From an uncultured Eubacteriales bacterium (GTDB lineage: Bacteria > Bacillota > Clostridia > Christensenellales > UMGS416), in contig UQLW01000013.1 in the NCBI GenBank assembly GCA_900542005.1, forward strand, positions 9,710 to 73,709: 64,000 nt of DNA. The letters run 5' to 3'. Position 1 is the first letter of the stretch, and each line of letters starts with the position of its first letter. The position numbers were made by a program, and so were the translations under genes. Shown here one piece after another: positions 1 to 8,565 of the stretch. The notes under the pieces are model-generated. The model was not told the DNA's origin. It saw only the letters and a program-made list of their open reading frames with translations, and did not search any database.

Positions 1-1766
1 ATCTCAGTCTTTTGAGTAATGGTATATCCATGCTGCTTATAATACTTAAACAGCGCGCGGGATGCCGCACCCTCCACCAATTCCGGGTTGTCCTCGGATA
101 CACGGATCAGCTTGAAAGCCTCTCGGATGGTGGTATAGTGGGAAAGCACATCCAGAATGTAGCCTTCCTCAATGGCCTGCCGCATAGAGTATACATGGAA
201 CGGAACCTTGATGGGTTCGCCCTCCGGGGTCTGTCCAACGACCGTACCAAAGGTTTCAAGTGTTTGTCCCTTAGGGGTAGCGGTAAATGCAAAGAAGGAC
301 TGGTTGTCGTGTCTGCCTTGACCGATGACGGCATTCACATATTCGTCGGTCAGATCCACTTCATCTTCTTCAATTCCTGCTTCCTCGGCATATTCCTTGA
401 TGGCAATGCCGATATCAATCAGGCTGCGACGCAATGCTCTGGCACTAAGTCCACTCTGCCCCTGGTGTGCCTCGTCGATGATGATAGCAAACTTACGACC
501 ACGGAACTTCTCCATATCCTTCTGCGCAAAGAGGAACTTCTGAATGGTGCAGATGATAATGCGCTTCTTATCATTGATGGCTTCCGCAAGGCTGCGGGAG
601 TTCTTTTTATCGTCAATGGCTTCCACCAGACCGACCTGATGCTCAAAGCTGTTGATGGTGTCCTGCAGCTGGCTGTCCAGCACCACGCGGTTGGTAACCA
701 CGATCACGGAATCAAACAGGCCATTATCCTGCGCATCGTGAACAGAAGCCAGCCGGTAGGCAATCCATGCAATGGAGTTGGACTTACCGGAGCCTGCGGA
801 ATGCTGGATTAGGTAATTTGTGCCGACGCCATTGCGCTTCACATCGGCGAGCACTTTTTTGACCACATCGTACTGATGATAGCGCGGGAAAATCATTGTT
901 TCCTTGGTGACCGTTTTGACTACGCCGTTCTGGATCACTTCTTCTTTTTCCTTCACAAAGGAAATGAAGCGGTGGATCAGGTCAAGCAGGCTGTCGCGCT
1001 GGAGGACTTCTTCCCACAGATAGCTTGTGGCGTACCCATTGGGGTTTACAGGGTTGCCAGCTCCGCCGGTGTTGCCAGCTCCGTTGCTGCCTTGATTGAA
1101 GGGTAGGAAGCGCGTTGCTCCGTCCTGCAGCTGGGTGGTCATCCATGCTTCATAGAGGTCCACAGCGAAGTAGACCAGGAAGCGGTGGTTCAAACGGAAC
1201 GCAAACTCCTTGGAGCTGCGGTCGTTCCTGAACTGGTTGATGGCGCAGACACAGTCCTGCCCGGTCAACTGATTCTTCAGTTCCAGAGCCACAATGGGGA
1301 TGCCGTTCACAGACAGCACCATATCGATGGTGTTCGTGTTGGCTGTTGTATAGCGGAACTGACGGGTACAACCAAGGATATTTGCTTCGTACCTCTCAAC
1401 TGCCAATGGATTCAGCTCGGACTCCGGCTTGAAGAAGCAGACCTTCAGCTTGCAGCCCATGTCCTCAATGCCATTGCGGAGAACATACAGCAGGCCCTGG
1501 TTGGAGATGGTGGTCTCCAGACGGTGATACAGTTTGTCGGCGGCGTTGTCGCCATAGTACTTGATGTACTTGGCCCATTCCTTGGGCTGGGTCCTGGCGA
1601 TGAACTCGCACAGCACATCCATGTAGATGCACTTTGCGATGTCGTGCTGACGGGCCTGCACCCAGTTACCGTCGGCGTCCTGACCATTGAACTGGGTATA
1701 GCCGCCTGCGGGAGAAATCAGAAAGGATTCGATGTCCCGCTCAAAGCGCTTTTCGCTTTTATCCAT
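1..1766 (-). CDS. hsdR: Type I restriction enzyme R subunit, partial (cut by window edge)
   Basis: Motor and nuclease subunit of a type I restriction-modification complex. It cleaves unmodified DNA after ATP-driven translocation. About 588 N-terminal residues are visible on the minus strand and the gene continues beyond base 1. The N-terminal PD-(D/E)xK nuclease shows D148 and the E162-L-K164 pair. A glycine/asparagine-rich linker lies near residues 226-243. The SF2 motor follows with Walker A HSAGSGKS (about 322-329), DEAH (431-434) and a downstream FTATPKG motif III. The start ATG (1764-1766) shares one base with the hsdS stop (TGATG), so the two are translationally coupled. Full-length HsdR usually exceeds 1,000 residues, so roughly half is missing only because of the window edge. 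The visible frame is open throughout. Confidence 0.95.
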   Translation of the reverse strand, partial: MDKSEKRFERDIESFLISPAGGYTQFNGQDADGNWVQARQHDIAKCIYMDVLCEFIARTQPKEWAKYIKYYGDNAADKLYHRLETTISNQGLLYVLRNGIEDMGCKLKVCFFKPESELNPLAVERYEANILGCTRQFRYTTANTNTIDMVLSVNGIPIVALELKNQLTGQDCVCAINQFRNDRSSKEFAFRLNHRFLVYFAVDLYEAWMTTQLQDGATRFLPFNQGSNGAGNTGGAGNPVNPNGYATSYLWEEVLQRDSLLDLIHRFISFVKEKEEVIQNGVVKTVTKETMIFPRYHQYDVVKKVLADVKRNGVGTNYLIQHSAGSGKSNSIAWIAYRLASVHDAQDNGLFDSVIVVTNRVVLDSQLQDTINSFEHQVGLVEAIDDKKNSRSLAEAINDKKRIIICTIQKFLFAQKDMEKFRGRKFAIIIDEAHQGQSGLSARALRRSLIDIGIAIKEYAEEAGIEEDEVDLTDEYVNAVIGQGRHDNQSFFAFTATPKGQTLETFGTVVGQTPEGEPIKVPFHVYSMRQAIEEGYILDVLSHYTTIREAFKLIRVSEDNPELVEGAASRALFKYYKQHGYTITQKTE

Positions 1767-3088
1767 CAGGATACCTCCTTCTTGCCGGTGACGTACTCAT
1801 AGATGAGGGATTTCTTGTATTCGCTCAGCTTGTCGATTTTCTTCTGCTTGATGGAGATAAGCTGGTCAATCTGGACACACTTTACATCAAGATATCCAAC
1901 AATTCCTTCTTGCTCTTCAAGAGGCGGAACATATATTTTCGTCCTCGCTATATTTTCTATACCCAAGTTACCCTGATTTGCTGTGCCCGTTTCACTTAGG
2001 AATATGTAGTCCAGTATACGCTTCTCTTTCAGAACATAGTTGGCAAAGCACATATTGATTTTTTTACTCTTCCGTCTAAACAGTCCGACTCTCTGGTTGA
2101 TGTATAGATTTTTGGTGCCTATATCTTCGGGCTTAACAAGCAAAGTGAAAAAATAATCACGCTTCCCTTTTGTACCAGTCATGGTAAACAGTATGTCAGC
2201 CGATTCGACTTTAGCTCCCTCTGCATCCTTTGCACAAGAATCATCAATGTATATCTGCTTGCTGTCAAGAATGAGGTGGTCATTCTTAACATTACCGATT
2301 CGTAAAACCTGATGATTTGTTTCATCAATTGTGAACAATTCACTTTTGAAGGCATAGCCTCCCACATAAGAGAAAAGACGTCCTATTGAGAGTATCTCCC
2401 ACCCTAAAGGAATATCCCCCAGATAGTCAATGCCACTGTCTACGAATTGAACATCAGAACGCAACCCCTTGGTGACAACCTCGGTGATCAGGCTCTGTTT
2501 GTAGGCTTTCAGCTTTTCAATCTGGGTCTGGACATTGGCAATTAGTGCATCAACTTTCACCATCTGAGCATCTATGAATTCTGCAATCGCTACTTGGGTA
2601 TGCTCATCAGGCCAAGGAATATAAAATGAGCCCATATCCGATGCGTTAAGAGCGCTTCGGACACCATTTCCACCCAAATTGTTGTACACGCAGTTGTAAT
2701 ACATACTCATCAGGAAATAGTATGCAAACTTTGAATACTGTCCGTCCGCCTTGGGAGCAAAACGGATATACGCAGGAGAAACCAGTCCTGTGTAGGGGGA
2801 TAGCCCAACACGGCTTGTGCTCACATTTTGTAGATCGATCATCTTGAAAACAAAATTGTTTTCTCTGAGAATCTGATAGCCATCGAATGCTTTTGGCTGC
2901 AAGCCTTCCGAATCATCCTTTGGCCGTTTAATAACTCCATTGAGAGTTAATGCCAATCTTTCATATTCTTCAGAAGAAGCACCTGCCACCTCTTTTACAT
3001 TTTTCCATTTGTCTTTGAATCGGATTAGGGACCAATCAACAGGGATTTCGTCAATCCACTCAACCCCACTATCTTTCATCTCACGCAT
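1766..3088 (-). CDS. hsdS: Type I restriction enzyme specificity subunit
   Basis: DNA-recognition subunit that sets the bipartite target of both methylation and restriction. The 440-residue protein has the usual two half-repeats. Each opens with an SGxxxxxxIPxxW-type segment (residues about 7-19 and 218-230), followed by a target recognition domain and then a helical spacer. The spacers KAYKQSLITEVVT and SEYKKSLIYEYVT are clearly related copies near residues 195-207 and 420-432. I prefer ATG at 3086-3088: AAGGAG sits 10 bases upstream. A TTG six bases earlier would leave only 4. The gene overlaps the end of hsdM by 8 bases. TRDs are hypervariable, so the target sequence cannot be read from the protein. 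Confidence 0.93.
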   Translation of the reverse strand: MREMKDSGVEWIDEIPVDWSLIRFKDKWKNVKEVAGASSEEYERLALTLNGVIKRPKDDSEGLQPKAFDGYQILRENNFVFKMIDLQNVSTSRVGLSPYTGLVSPAYIRFAPKADGQYSKFAYYFLMSMYYNCVYNNLGGNGVRSALNASDMGSFYIPWPDEHTQVAIAEFIDAQMVKVDALIANVQTQIEKLKAYKQSLITEVVTKGLRSDVQFVDSGIDYLGDIPLGWEILSIGRLFSYVGGYAFKSELFTIDETNHQVLRIGNVKNDHLILDSKQIYIDDSCAKDAEGAKVESADILFTMTGTKGKRDYFFTLLVKPEDIGTKNLYINQRVGLFRRKSKKINMCFANYVLKEKRILDYIFLSETGTANQGNLGIENIARTKIYVPPLEEQEGIVGYLDVKCVQIDQLISIKQKKIDKLSEYKKSLIYEYVTGKKEVS

Positions 3089-4859
3089 TGCCAAACAACT
3101 CCTTCATCAGCGCCGTTTCCTCTTCTTCCAGAGCCTTGATCTCCTCAAAAATCTCCGCGGAAGGGGTGGGCGGGGCGAATTTGTAGAACAGGCGGGTGAA
3201 GGGCACCTCGTAGCCCACCTTGTCCTTTGTGTGGTCGATGTAGGCCAACGGGTTATAGGGCAGCACATTCTTCTGCATATAGGCATCCATGTCTTCAGAT
3301 AGGGGGATGATCTCGCTGTCGGATGCCCCCTTCACCGGCTGAACCTTGCCCTTCTTCAGGAGGGGCTTGCCTTCCTTGTCAGCCTGCGCGGTTTCCACGC
3401 ACACCTTGGTAAAGCCAAAGAAGCTGTTGTCGAACACTTTAGATTCCACTACAAGGCCGTTCTCTTCGTAAGTCTCGTCGCCAAACGCCTCATAGGCGCG
3501 GACGATGAGGCTGATGCAGTCGTCATCCAGATCCACGCGCTTGGAGCCGATGTTCTTGCGGCGCTTCACAAAGCACTTGCTCGCATCGATCAGCTGCACC
3601 TTGCCAGCGCGGTGCATGAGCTTGCCCTTGGTCAGCACCCAAATGTAGGTGGAGATGCCGGTGTTGTAGAACAGGTCGGTAGGCAGCTGAATGATGGCTT
3701 CCACCAAATCGCCCTCGATGACATACCGGCGGATCTCGGATGCACCGGAACCGGCGTCCCCCGTGAACAGGGAGGAGCCGTTCTGAATGATCGCCATTCT
3801 GCCGGAGCCTTCCTTCAGCTTCTTCACGCCGTTGAGCATGAACAGCATCTGACCATCGGAGATGGCAGGCAGACCGGGGCCGAAACGACCGTCAAAGCCC
3901 TTCTTGGCTTCTGCCTCAACCTGGACTTTTTCACGCTTCCAGTCGATACCGAAGGGCGGATTGGAGATAATATAGTCAAATTCATAGCCGCTGAAGGCAT
4001 CATCGGAGAGGGTGTCGCCATACTTCATGCCGGATGCGTTACCGCCCTTGATGAGCATATCAGCCTTGGCAATAGCGTAGGTTTCGGGGTTGAACTCCTG
4101 ACCAAAGCAGGTCAGCGCAGCATCCTCGCTGATTTCCTGCAGGCGCTCGGTCAGACAGCCGAGCATCTGGGAAGTACCCATTGCCATATCGTAAGCGGTC
4201 TTGGTGCAGCCCTCTGCCATGATTTCAGCCTTTTCAGGCGCAACCAGCAGCTCGGTCATCAGATAAATGATGTCGCGGCTGGTGAAGTGAGCACCGGCCT
4301 GCTCGTCATAAGACTCGGAGAACTTCCGAATGAGTTCTTCAAAGATATAGCCCATGTCAGCGGAGGTGATCTTCTCCGGGGACATATCGGCTTTGGTAGA
4401 GTTGAACTCCTGCAGGGTCACGAACAGGACGCCGCCCTTGACCATCAGCTTGACGGTGTTGGCAAAGTCGAAGTTATCAATGATGTCCTTAATGTTGGAG
4501 GAGAAACCCTGCAGATAGGCTTCAAAGTTGATTTCCACGCCATCGGGGTCAGCGATCAGCTTGGCAAAGTCATAGTTGCTGGTGTTGTAGAAGTCATAGC
4601 CGGAGATACGGCACAGGATGCCGTCACGGATCGTACCCTCGACCTTCTGAACATCCAGTTTCTTCGCCATCTCAACAACAGCAGCCTTGGTAGGTTTCAG
4701 TGCATCATCAAAACGCTTCAGCACGGTCATAGGCAGAATGACCTTGCCATACTCATGGGGCTTGAACAGGCCCACCAGATGGGTGGCAATTTCCCAGATC
4801 AGATTGGCTTTCGCCTGTATATTTGCATTTGTCTGCTTTTGCAGTTCATTCATAGACAT
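3081..4859 (-). CDS. hsdM: Type I restriction-modification DNA methyltransferase subunit
   Basis: N6-adenine methyltransferase subunit (592 aa) that with HsdS modifies the host target. The HsdM_N helical region occupies about residues 10-150. The segment GAHFTSRDIIYLM near 190-203 is typical of type I M subunits, and the catalytic motif IV is NPPF in IISNPPFGIDW near residue 300. The SAM-binding motif I reads YDMAMGTSQM rather than the usual DPxxGTGG, so that loop is divergent. Start ATG at 4857-4859 is preceded by GGAGG at 10 bases. It is the first gene of an hsdM-hsdS-hsdR operon whose members overlap. The operon looks less GC-rich than the genes to its right, which suggests acquisition as a unit. 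Confidence 0.93.
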   Translation of the reverse strand: MSMNELQKQTNANIQAKANLIWEIATHLVGLFKPHEYGKVILPMTVLKRFDDALKPTKAAVVEMAKKLDVQKVEGTIRDGILCRISGYDFYNTSNYDFAKLIADPDGVEINFEAYLQGFSSNIKDIIDNFDFANTVKLMVKGGVLFVTLQEFNSTKADMSPEKITSADMGYIFEELIRKFSESYDEQAGAHFTSRDIIYLMTELLVAPEKAEIMAEGCTKTAYDMAMGTSQMLGCLTERLQEISEDAALTCFGQEFNPETYAIAKADMLIKGGNASGMKYGDTLSDDAFSGYEFDYIISNPPFGIDWKREKVQVEAEAKKGFDGRFGPGLPAISDGQMLFMLNGVKKLKEGSGRMAIIQNGSSLFTGDAGSGASEIRRYVIEGDLVEAIIQLPTDLFYNTGISTYIWVLTKGKLMHRAGKVQLIDASKCFVKRRKNIGSKRVDLDDDCISLIVRAYEAFGDETYEENGLVVESKVFDNSFFGFTKVCVETAQADKEGKPLLKKGKVQPVKGASDSEIIPLSEDMDAYMQKNVLPYNPLAYIDHTKDKVGYEVPFTRLFYKFAPPTPSAEIFEEIKALEEEETALMKELFGNA

Positions 4860-5160
4860 AACGGATTAGCCTCCAAATTGCATTTTTCCATGATACATTC
4901 TACAGATGGATATGTCCCATAAAACGGACTCATCCTGCATCTTTGCGCACAACTTCCACGATATCACCGATATCGCAATCAAGAACCTCGCAGATCCGAA
5001 CTAGGGCGTATCTGAAAAGTGAAGCAACTTCGTTATTTTAACAAAAGGGAGATAGAAGCCACATATACGAACGCTAAAAACGAAGTGGCGAGTTTATCAT
5101 ACGCTCTGGTAGAATTCTCCATCTGTTTATATTGTTTATTACCTGTACCTCGTCCCTCGT
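4860..5160. other. AT-rich junction between the RM operon and the chromosome, with an inverted pair of similar segments
   Basis: This 301-base stretch holds no intact gene. It contains the hsdM leader, the regulator remnant and an AT-rich tail. Two segments in opposite orientation (minus strand 5037-5003 and plus strand 5076-5111) encode similar peptides, NEVASLFRYALV and NEVASLSYALV. Most codon differences between them are synonymous (for example GTT/GTG, GCT/GCG, GCC/GCT, CTA/CTG). That pattern suggests two diverged copies of one element rather than chance. A weak -10-like TAGAAT for hsdM lies in the leader without a good -35. Confidence 0.5.
4930..5037 (-). pseudogene. C-terminal remnant of an XRE/Cro-CI-type (HTH_26-like) regulator
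   Basis: A 35-codon open stretch on the minus strand ends in TGA at 4932-4930, about 70 bases upstream of hsdM. It has no start codon, because an in-frame TAA lies just before it. The last 23 residues contain LVRICEVLDCDIGDIVEVV, which matches the C-terminal helix and tail typical of small XRE regulators of the HTH_26 type. Such regulators often precede hsdM. The helix-turn-helix itself is missing, so no functional repressor can be made. I read it as debris at the edge of the imported restriction-modification block. The family call rests on a short motif. Confidence 0.6.
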
Positions 5161-6912
5161 TCATCGCCCTTTGCGGAGAATGCAGACACCGTCCTGGACC
5201 TGGGCGAAGATTTCATAGCCCTGCTGTTGGTGCTGGACGATTAACGCCTGGGCGGTGGTGGCTTGGCCGTTCACCTCGGTGACGCGGCCCGGGCGGGTAT
5301 CGATTACCAGGTATTCGGCGTCGTGGGAAGAGGGATACATGTAGATTTCATCCCGCTGGGAGAGCTGAGGCAGCAGATAGGTGGTGGAGATGACCGAGGC
5401 ATCGTCGGGGATCCGGGCCAAAGCGCTGTCGATCTGCTGGTGCAGCTCACGGTTGGCCAGGTACTGATTCAAAACGCCGGAGCGCTGAAAGGTAAGGCCC
5501 AGATGGAAAAAGAGGGAGGCCAGCGCCATGGATAGGGCTGCGGTACGGCGCCAGCGGCAGGGGAGGCCGGAAAGGTTTTCCAGGGTTAGGTAGATGAGCA
5601 GCGCCATAGAGCCAAAGACATACTGAAAATAAATGGAATGCTGATAGGTATAGTTGCTCATCAGGTTGACCAGCACAAAGGGGATCCACAGCGCCAGCTG
5701 GCCGGGACGGCGCAGCATAAAGGGGAGAAAGGCCAGCGGGACCAGCATACTCAACGCAAAGATCAGCTTTTCCTGGGTGAATACCTGACTAATCAGATAG
5801 GCCGGATCGACCAGGAGGGTATGAAATACGCTGAGCAGGCCCAGAGAGTCGTGGCTGATGAAGTTATCATAGCGGTTAGTCATCACGCCATGGCCCTGAG
5901 CCTTCAGGATGAGCAGCGCAAGCGCAAAATAGCCGACAGATCCGGCCAGCAGGGCGCCGCCCCGTTTCAGCTGGCGCTTATCCAGGAGCCAGTAAAGCCC
6001 GACGCAGGCCACATAGACGGCGGCATCCTCCTTCACAAAAAGCGTGGCCAGGGCGATAATCCCGACCAGCCAAGCACGCTTCTGGGCTGAGAGGGCCCAC
6101 AGCAGCCAGAGCAGTAGCGGCGCCAGCATGAAGTTTTCATGGATATCATAGAAGCAGCCGCCCATCAGCGCTGGGGAGAGGCAATAGGCTGCGCCGATGC
6201 ACAGGGTCACAGCGGGCGAGCAGCCCTTAAGCCGGCAGAGCTTATAGAGCGGCAGAATGCCGGAGGCCAGCAGCACCGCCTGCAGCAGCTGAAGCGTTAT
6301 CGGGCTGGGGGCCAGCCAATAGAAGGGTAGAAGCAGATAGTAGGCAGGAGAAAGATGGATGGCAAAATGGGAAAGCGCCATGTCCCGCTCGCAGGTGGTG
6401 ACAGGCGTCAGGCGCGTTTTCATGGAATGGAACATCTGCGCGAAGATGCCGAAGTCATAGGTGGAGGTCACATGGGTCAGATAGCGTCCAACCGTCACGA
6501 TGCTGATAAAAACAGCTGAATAGCAGGCAAGGAGGGCGAGAATCCACCGGACCTGCGTGAAGGTAAGCTGCGCGGAGAGTGAAAAGGGGCGCCTGGCCAG
6601 ATAACAGACGGCTAGCACGCAGGCAAGAGTGAGCCCCAGCAGAAAATAGAATTCCTGATGAAGAAGCAGCAGGCAGCAGCCGTATCCGGCCAGCGCGGTC
6701 ATCAGCACAGAACGGTCCGTATCCAGGCGGGGAGGCAGCAGGTATCGCGCCAGGGAGAGCAGCAGGAAAAAGAGCGCGGCCAGCATAAGGAAGACCATGA
6801 GGCTGGAGCTCCGGCTGAAATCCAGGCGGGTAAAGCTTTCGCCGGTAATGGCCAATTGCAGCAGCGCGGCCAGCAGCCAGCTGGCAGACAGGCGGTAGAT
6901 GATCTTTTCCAT
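5161..6912 (-). CDS. DUF2079 family polytopic membrane protein
   Basis: A 583-residue integral membrane protein with about a dozen hydrophobic segments and only short loops. The DUF2079 signature is visible: YDFGIFAQMFHSMKTRLTP near residues 170-190, then a CERD...SHFAIHLSPAYYLLLPFYWL block. DUF2079 proteins are related to GT-C-type, lipid-phosphate-sugar-dependent glycosyltransferases, but no substrate is established. A short extracytoplasmic domain forms the last 80 or so residues. Start ATG 6910-6912 has GGGAG six bases upstream. It follows the M56 protease gene by three bases and is the last gene of the BlaI-type operon. Cell-envelope glycosylation induced by envelope stress is a reasonable but untested inference. 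Confidence 0.85.
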   Translation of the reverse strand: MEKIIYRLSASWLLAALLQLAITGESFTRLDFSRSSSLMVFLMLAALFFLLLSLARYLLPPRLDTDRSVLMTALAGYGCCLLLLHQEFYFLLGLTLACVLAVCYLARRPFSLSAQLTFTQVRWILALLACYSAVFISIVTVGRYLTHVTSTYDFGIFAQMFHSMKTRLTPVTTCERDMALSHFAIHLSPAYYLLLPFYWLAPSPITLQLLQAVLLASGILPLYKLCRLKGCSPAVTLCIGAAYCLSPALMGGCFYDIHENFMLAPLLLWLLWALSAQKRAWLVGIIALATLFVKEDAAVYVACVGLYWLLDKRQLKRGGALLAGSVGYFALALLILKAQGHGVMTNRYDNFISHDSLGLLSVFHTLLVDPAYLISQVFTQEKLIFALSMLVPLAFLPFMLRRPGQLALWIPFVLVNLMSNYTYQHSIYFQYVFGSMALLIYLTLENLSGLPCRWRRTAALSMALASLFFHLGLTFQRSGVLNQYLANRELHQQIDSALARIPDDASVISTTYLLPQLSQRDEIYMYPSSHDAEYLVIDTRPGRVTEVNGQATTAQALIVQHQQQGYEIFAQVQDGVCILRKGR

Positions 6913-6915
6913 GGC

Positions 6916-8565
6916 TTACTCCCATGAGCCGTCATCGATCACCGTGGTACCGGCGAAGGATTCGGCAGCTTTCGTCGTGGTGGTGCGATACGAGCCTTCT
7001 GTATTCAGCTGAACGGCGCCGGAATGCAGCGTGATCTGCTGGCCAGAGGGGTTGGCGACAAGGAAGGCATAGACGCCATCCTCCGGCACGGTGAAGCGGC
7101 AGACCCCCGAGGAAACGGAACCGCTGAAAAACACCCCCAAGCGCCCGCCGTCGCGGCTGTAGCCCAGCTCCACCGGCACGTCGCTGGACATGTTCAGAGA
7201 CAGGGAGACCACGTCACCGGCTTGCAGCATCCAGCCGTCGGGCGTGATGCCGCCGGCAGGAAGCAGCGCCACAGCGGAATAGGCCTTCAGGCCCAAAGCG
7301 GGTATGGCATAGGCTTCGGCTTCACTGCCAGAGGATGGCAGCGGCAGGCCCGCAGCAGACCCAAATGCCGGGGAAAACTGGCCTGCAACGGTGGTGGTGG
7401 GCAGGGGCGCCGGCTCTCCGGCCTGATGCGCCGGATCCTCCGGGTGGAGCACGGATGTAGCGTACGTTTGGGAGTGGAAGACCACGGTGGTAGCGTCCAG
7501 CGCTTCATCCCGGCGGCCCGAAGGGGAGAGAAGGTAAAAATTCAGATTGGATGGGTCGAAATAGGCGGGGTCATAGTCATCGGTGCTGGCGTATTGGGGC
7601 GTGGAGAGCGCCGAGGCCTGCCCCAGCAGCGCGCCGGAAAAGAGCAGGACTGCGGCTATGCACGCGACCACCGCCAGGCCCTCGCGCCGGGGCTGCCCAT
7701 CGAAAAGGTGGCCAAGCCGGCGTTTCAAAGCCTGCTTTCCGCCGCCCATGCGGAGCGCCGCCACAGGATCGCGGCCTCGGCCGGCCTCGGCGGCCTTCAG
7801 CAGCGAATAGCCATAGCGGGCGCGGAAGCGGGCGTCCTGCCGCTCGACAACCCGGCTATCGCAGGCCAGCTCCAGATCGCTGCGGGCCAGGCGGGCCATA
7901 ACGTGTACCAGCGGATTGAACCAATGCAGGCCCTGTACACAGAGCAGCAGCCGCTTATACCACAGGTCATGGTGCTTCAAATGGGAGAGCTCATGGGCAA
8001 AAACCAGCTCCAGATCCCCGGGCTCCATCTGCTCGGAGGGGATCAGCACAGTAGGGCGGAACAGCCCCTGCAGGGCTGGCCCCGGCAGCAGGGGGCAGAC
8101 CATCAGCCTGACGGGACGCCGGAGGGATAGACGGGCTCGCTCCTGACCGAAGAGGGTAAGCGTCTGCTTCTCCCGGGCAGGGCGCGACCAGCGCCGCAGC
8201 CTGCGTTGAAAGAGCAGCCCGTTTATCGCGTAATACCCGCCAAAGAGGCCGGCTCCGGACAGGTAGACAGGGACAACCCAGCGCCTCCAGCCGGCGCCCT
8301 GCGCCTCGGTCGGCGCTGGGGCGGCCGCAGGCGCCTGCGTTTCAGCCGCCGTCAGCTCCACCTGGGTTTGGGCACTGGCCGCCTCCAGCACCAGCGGCGC
8401 CTGGGGCCAGGCAGCGGCATAGGGGACGAGCAGGCGAAGCGCCAGAAGCAGCCAGACCCAATACCACCAGCGCACGCCAACCGCCCGGGAAAGCCAGGGC
8501 GAGAGCGCCGCGACCAGGGCGAAGGCCAACGAGAAGGCCAGGGATGCCTGGATCAAAGCAACCAA
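6916..8565 (-). CDS. M56 family (BlaR1/MecR1-type) membrane metallopeptidase
   Basis: Predicted membrane-bound sensor protease (549 aa). Hydrophobic segments fill residues 5-60 and about 115-135. The zinc motif HELSHLKHHD lies near residues 190-200 in the cytoplasmic peptidase domain, followed by the LELACDSRVV segment with the third ligand. One more membrane span sits near residue 300. The extracellular C-terminus is not the penicillin-binding domain of BlaR1. It is a Ser/Pro-rich linker followed by a probable beta-sandwich with GDVVSLSLNMSSD and FTVPEDGVYAFLV. Its ligand is therefore unlikely to be a beta-lactam. The start is TTG with GGGGGA nine bases upstream, and the gene overlaps the repressor by 13 bases. 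The expected role is signal-dependent inactivation of the neighbouring BlaI-type repressor. Confidence 0.88.
   Translation of the reverse strand: MVALIQASLAFSLAFALVAALSPWLSRAVGVRWWYWVWLLLALRLLVPYAAAWPQAPLVLEAASAQTQVELTAAETQAPAAAPAPTEAQGAGWRRWVVPVYLSGAGLFGGYYAINGLLFQRRLRRWSRPAREKQTLTLFGQERARLSLRRPVRLMVCPLLPGPALQGLFRPTVLIPSEQMEPGDLELVFAHELSHLKHHDLWYKRLLLCVQGLHWFNPLVHVMARLARSDLELACDSRVVERQDARFRARYGYSLLKAAEAGRGRDPVAALRMGGGKQALKRRLGHLFDGQPRREGLAVVACIAAVLLFSGALLGQASALSTPQYASTDDYDPAYFDPSNLNFYLLSPSGRRDEALDATTVVFHSQTYATSVLHPEDPAHQAGEPAPLPTTTVAGQFSPAFGSAAGLPLPSSGSEAEAYAIPALGLKAYSAVALLPAGGITPDGWMLQAGDVVSLSLNMSSDVPVELGYSRDGGRLGVFFSGSVSSGVCRFTVPEDGVYAFLVANPSGQQITLHSGAVQLNTEGSYRTTTTKAAESFAGTTVIDDGSWE

Noticed and set aside
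12..812. A 266-codon plus-strand frame at the left edge
   Set aside because: Opposite the HsdR helicase core, whose Walker A and DEAH motifs read in frame on the minus strand.
3612..4922. A 436-codon plus-strand frame opposite hsdM
   Set aside because: Lies wholly antisense to a clear methyltransferase gene with catalytic NPPF; no family features.
1..5111. A larger multi-system defence island around hsdMSR
   Set aside because: Only the three RM genes and a regulator remnant are visible; the flank to the right is ordinary chromosome and the left flank is outside the window.
5019..5282. An 87-codon plus-strand frame at the RM junction
   Set aside because: It starts in the scar but then runs antisense into the DUF2079 gene. 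Only its first third shows similarity to the inverted segment, so I treat it as a remnant, not a gene.
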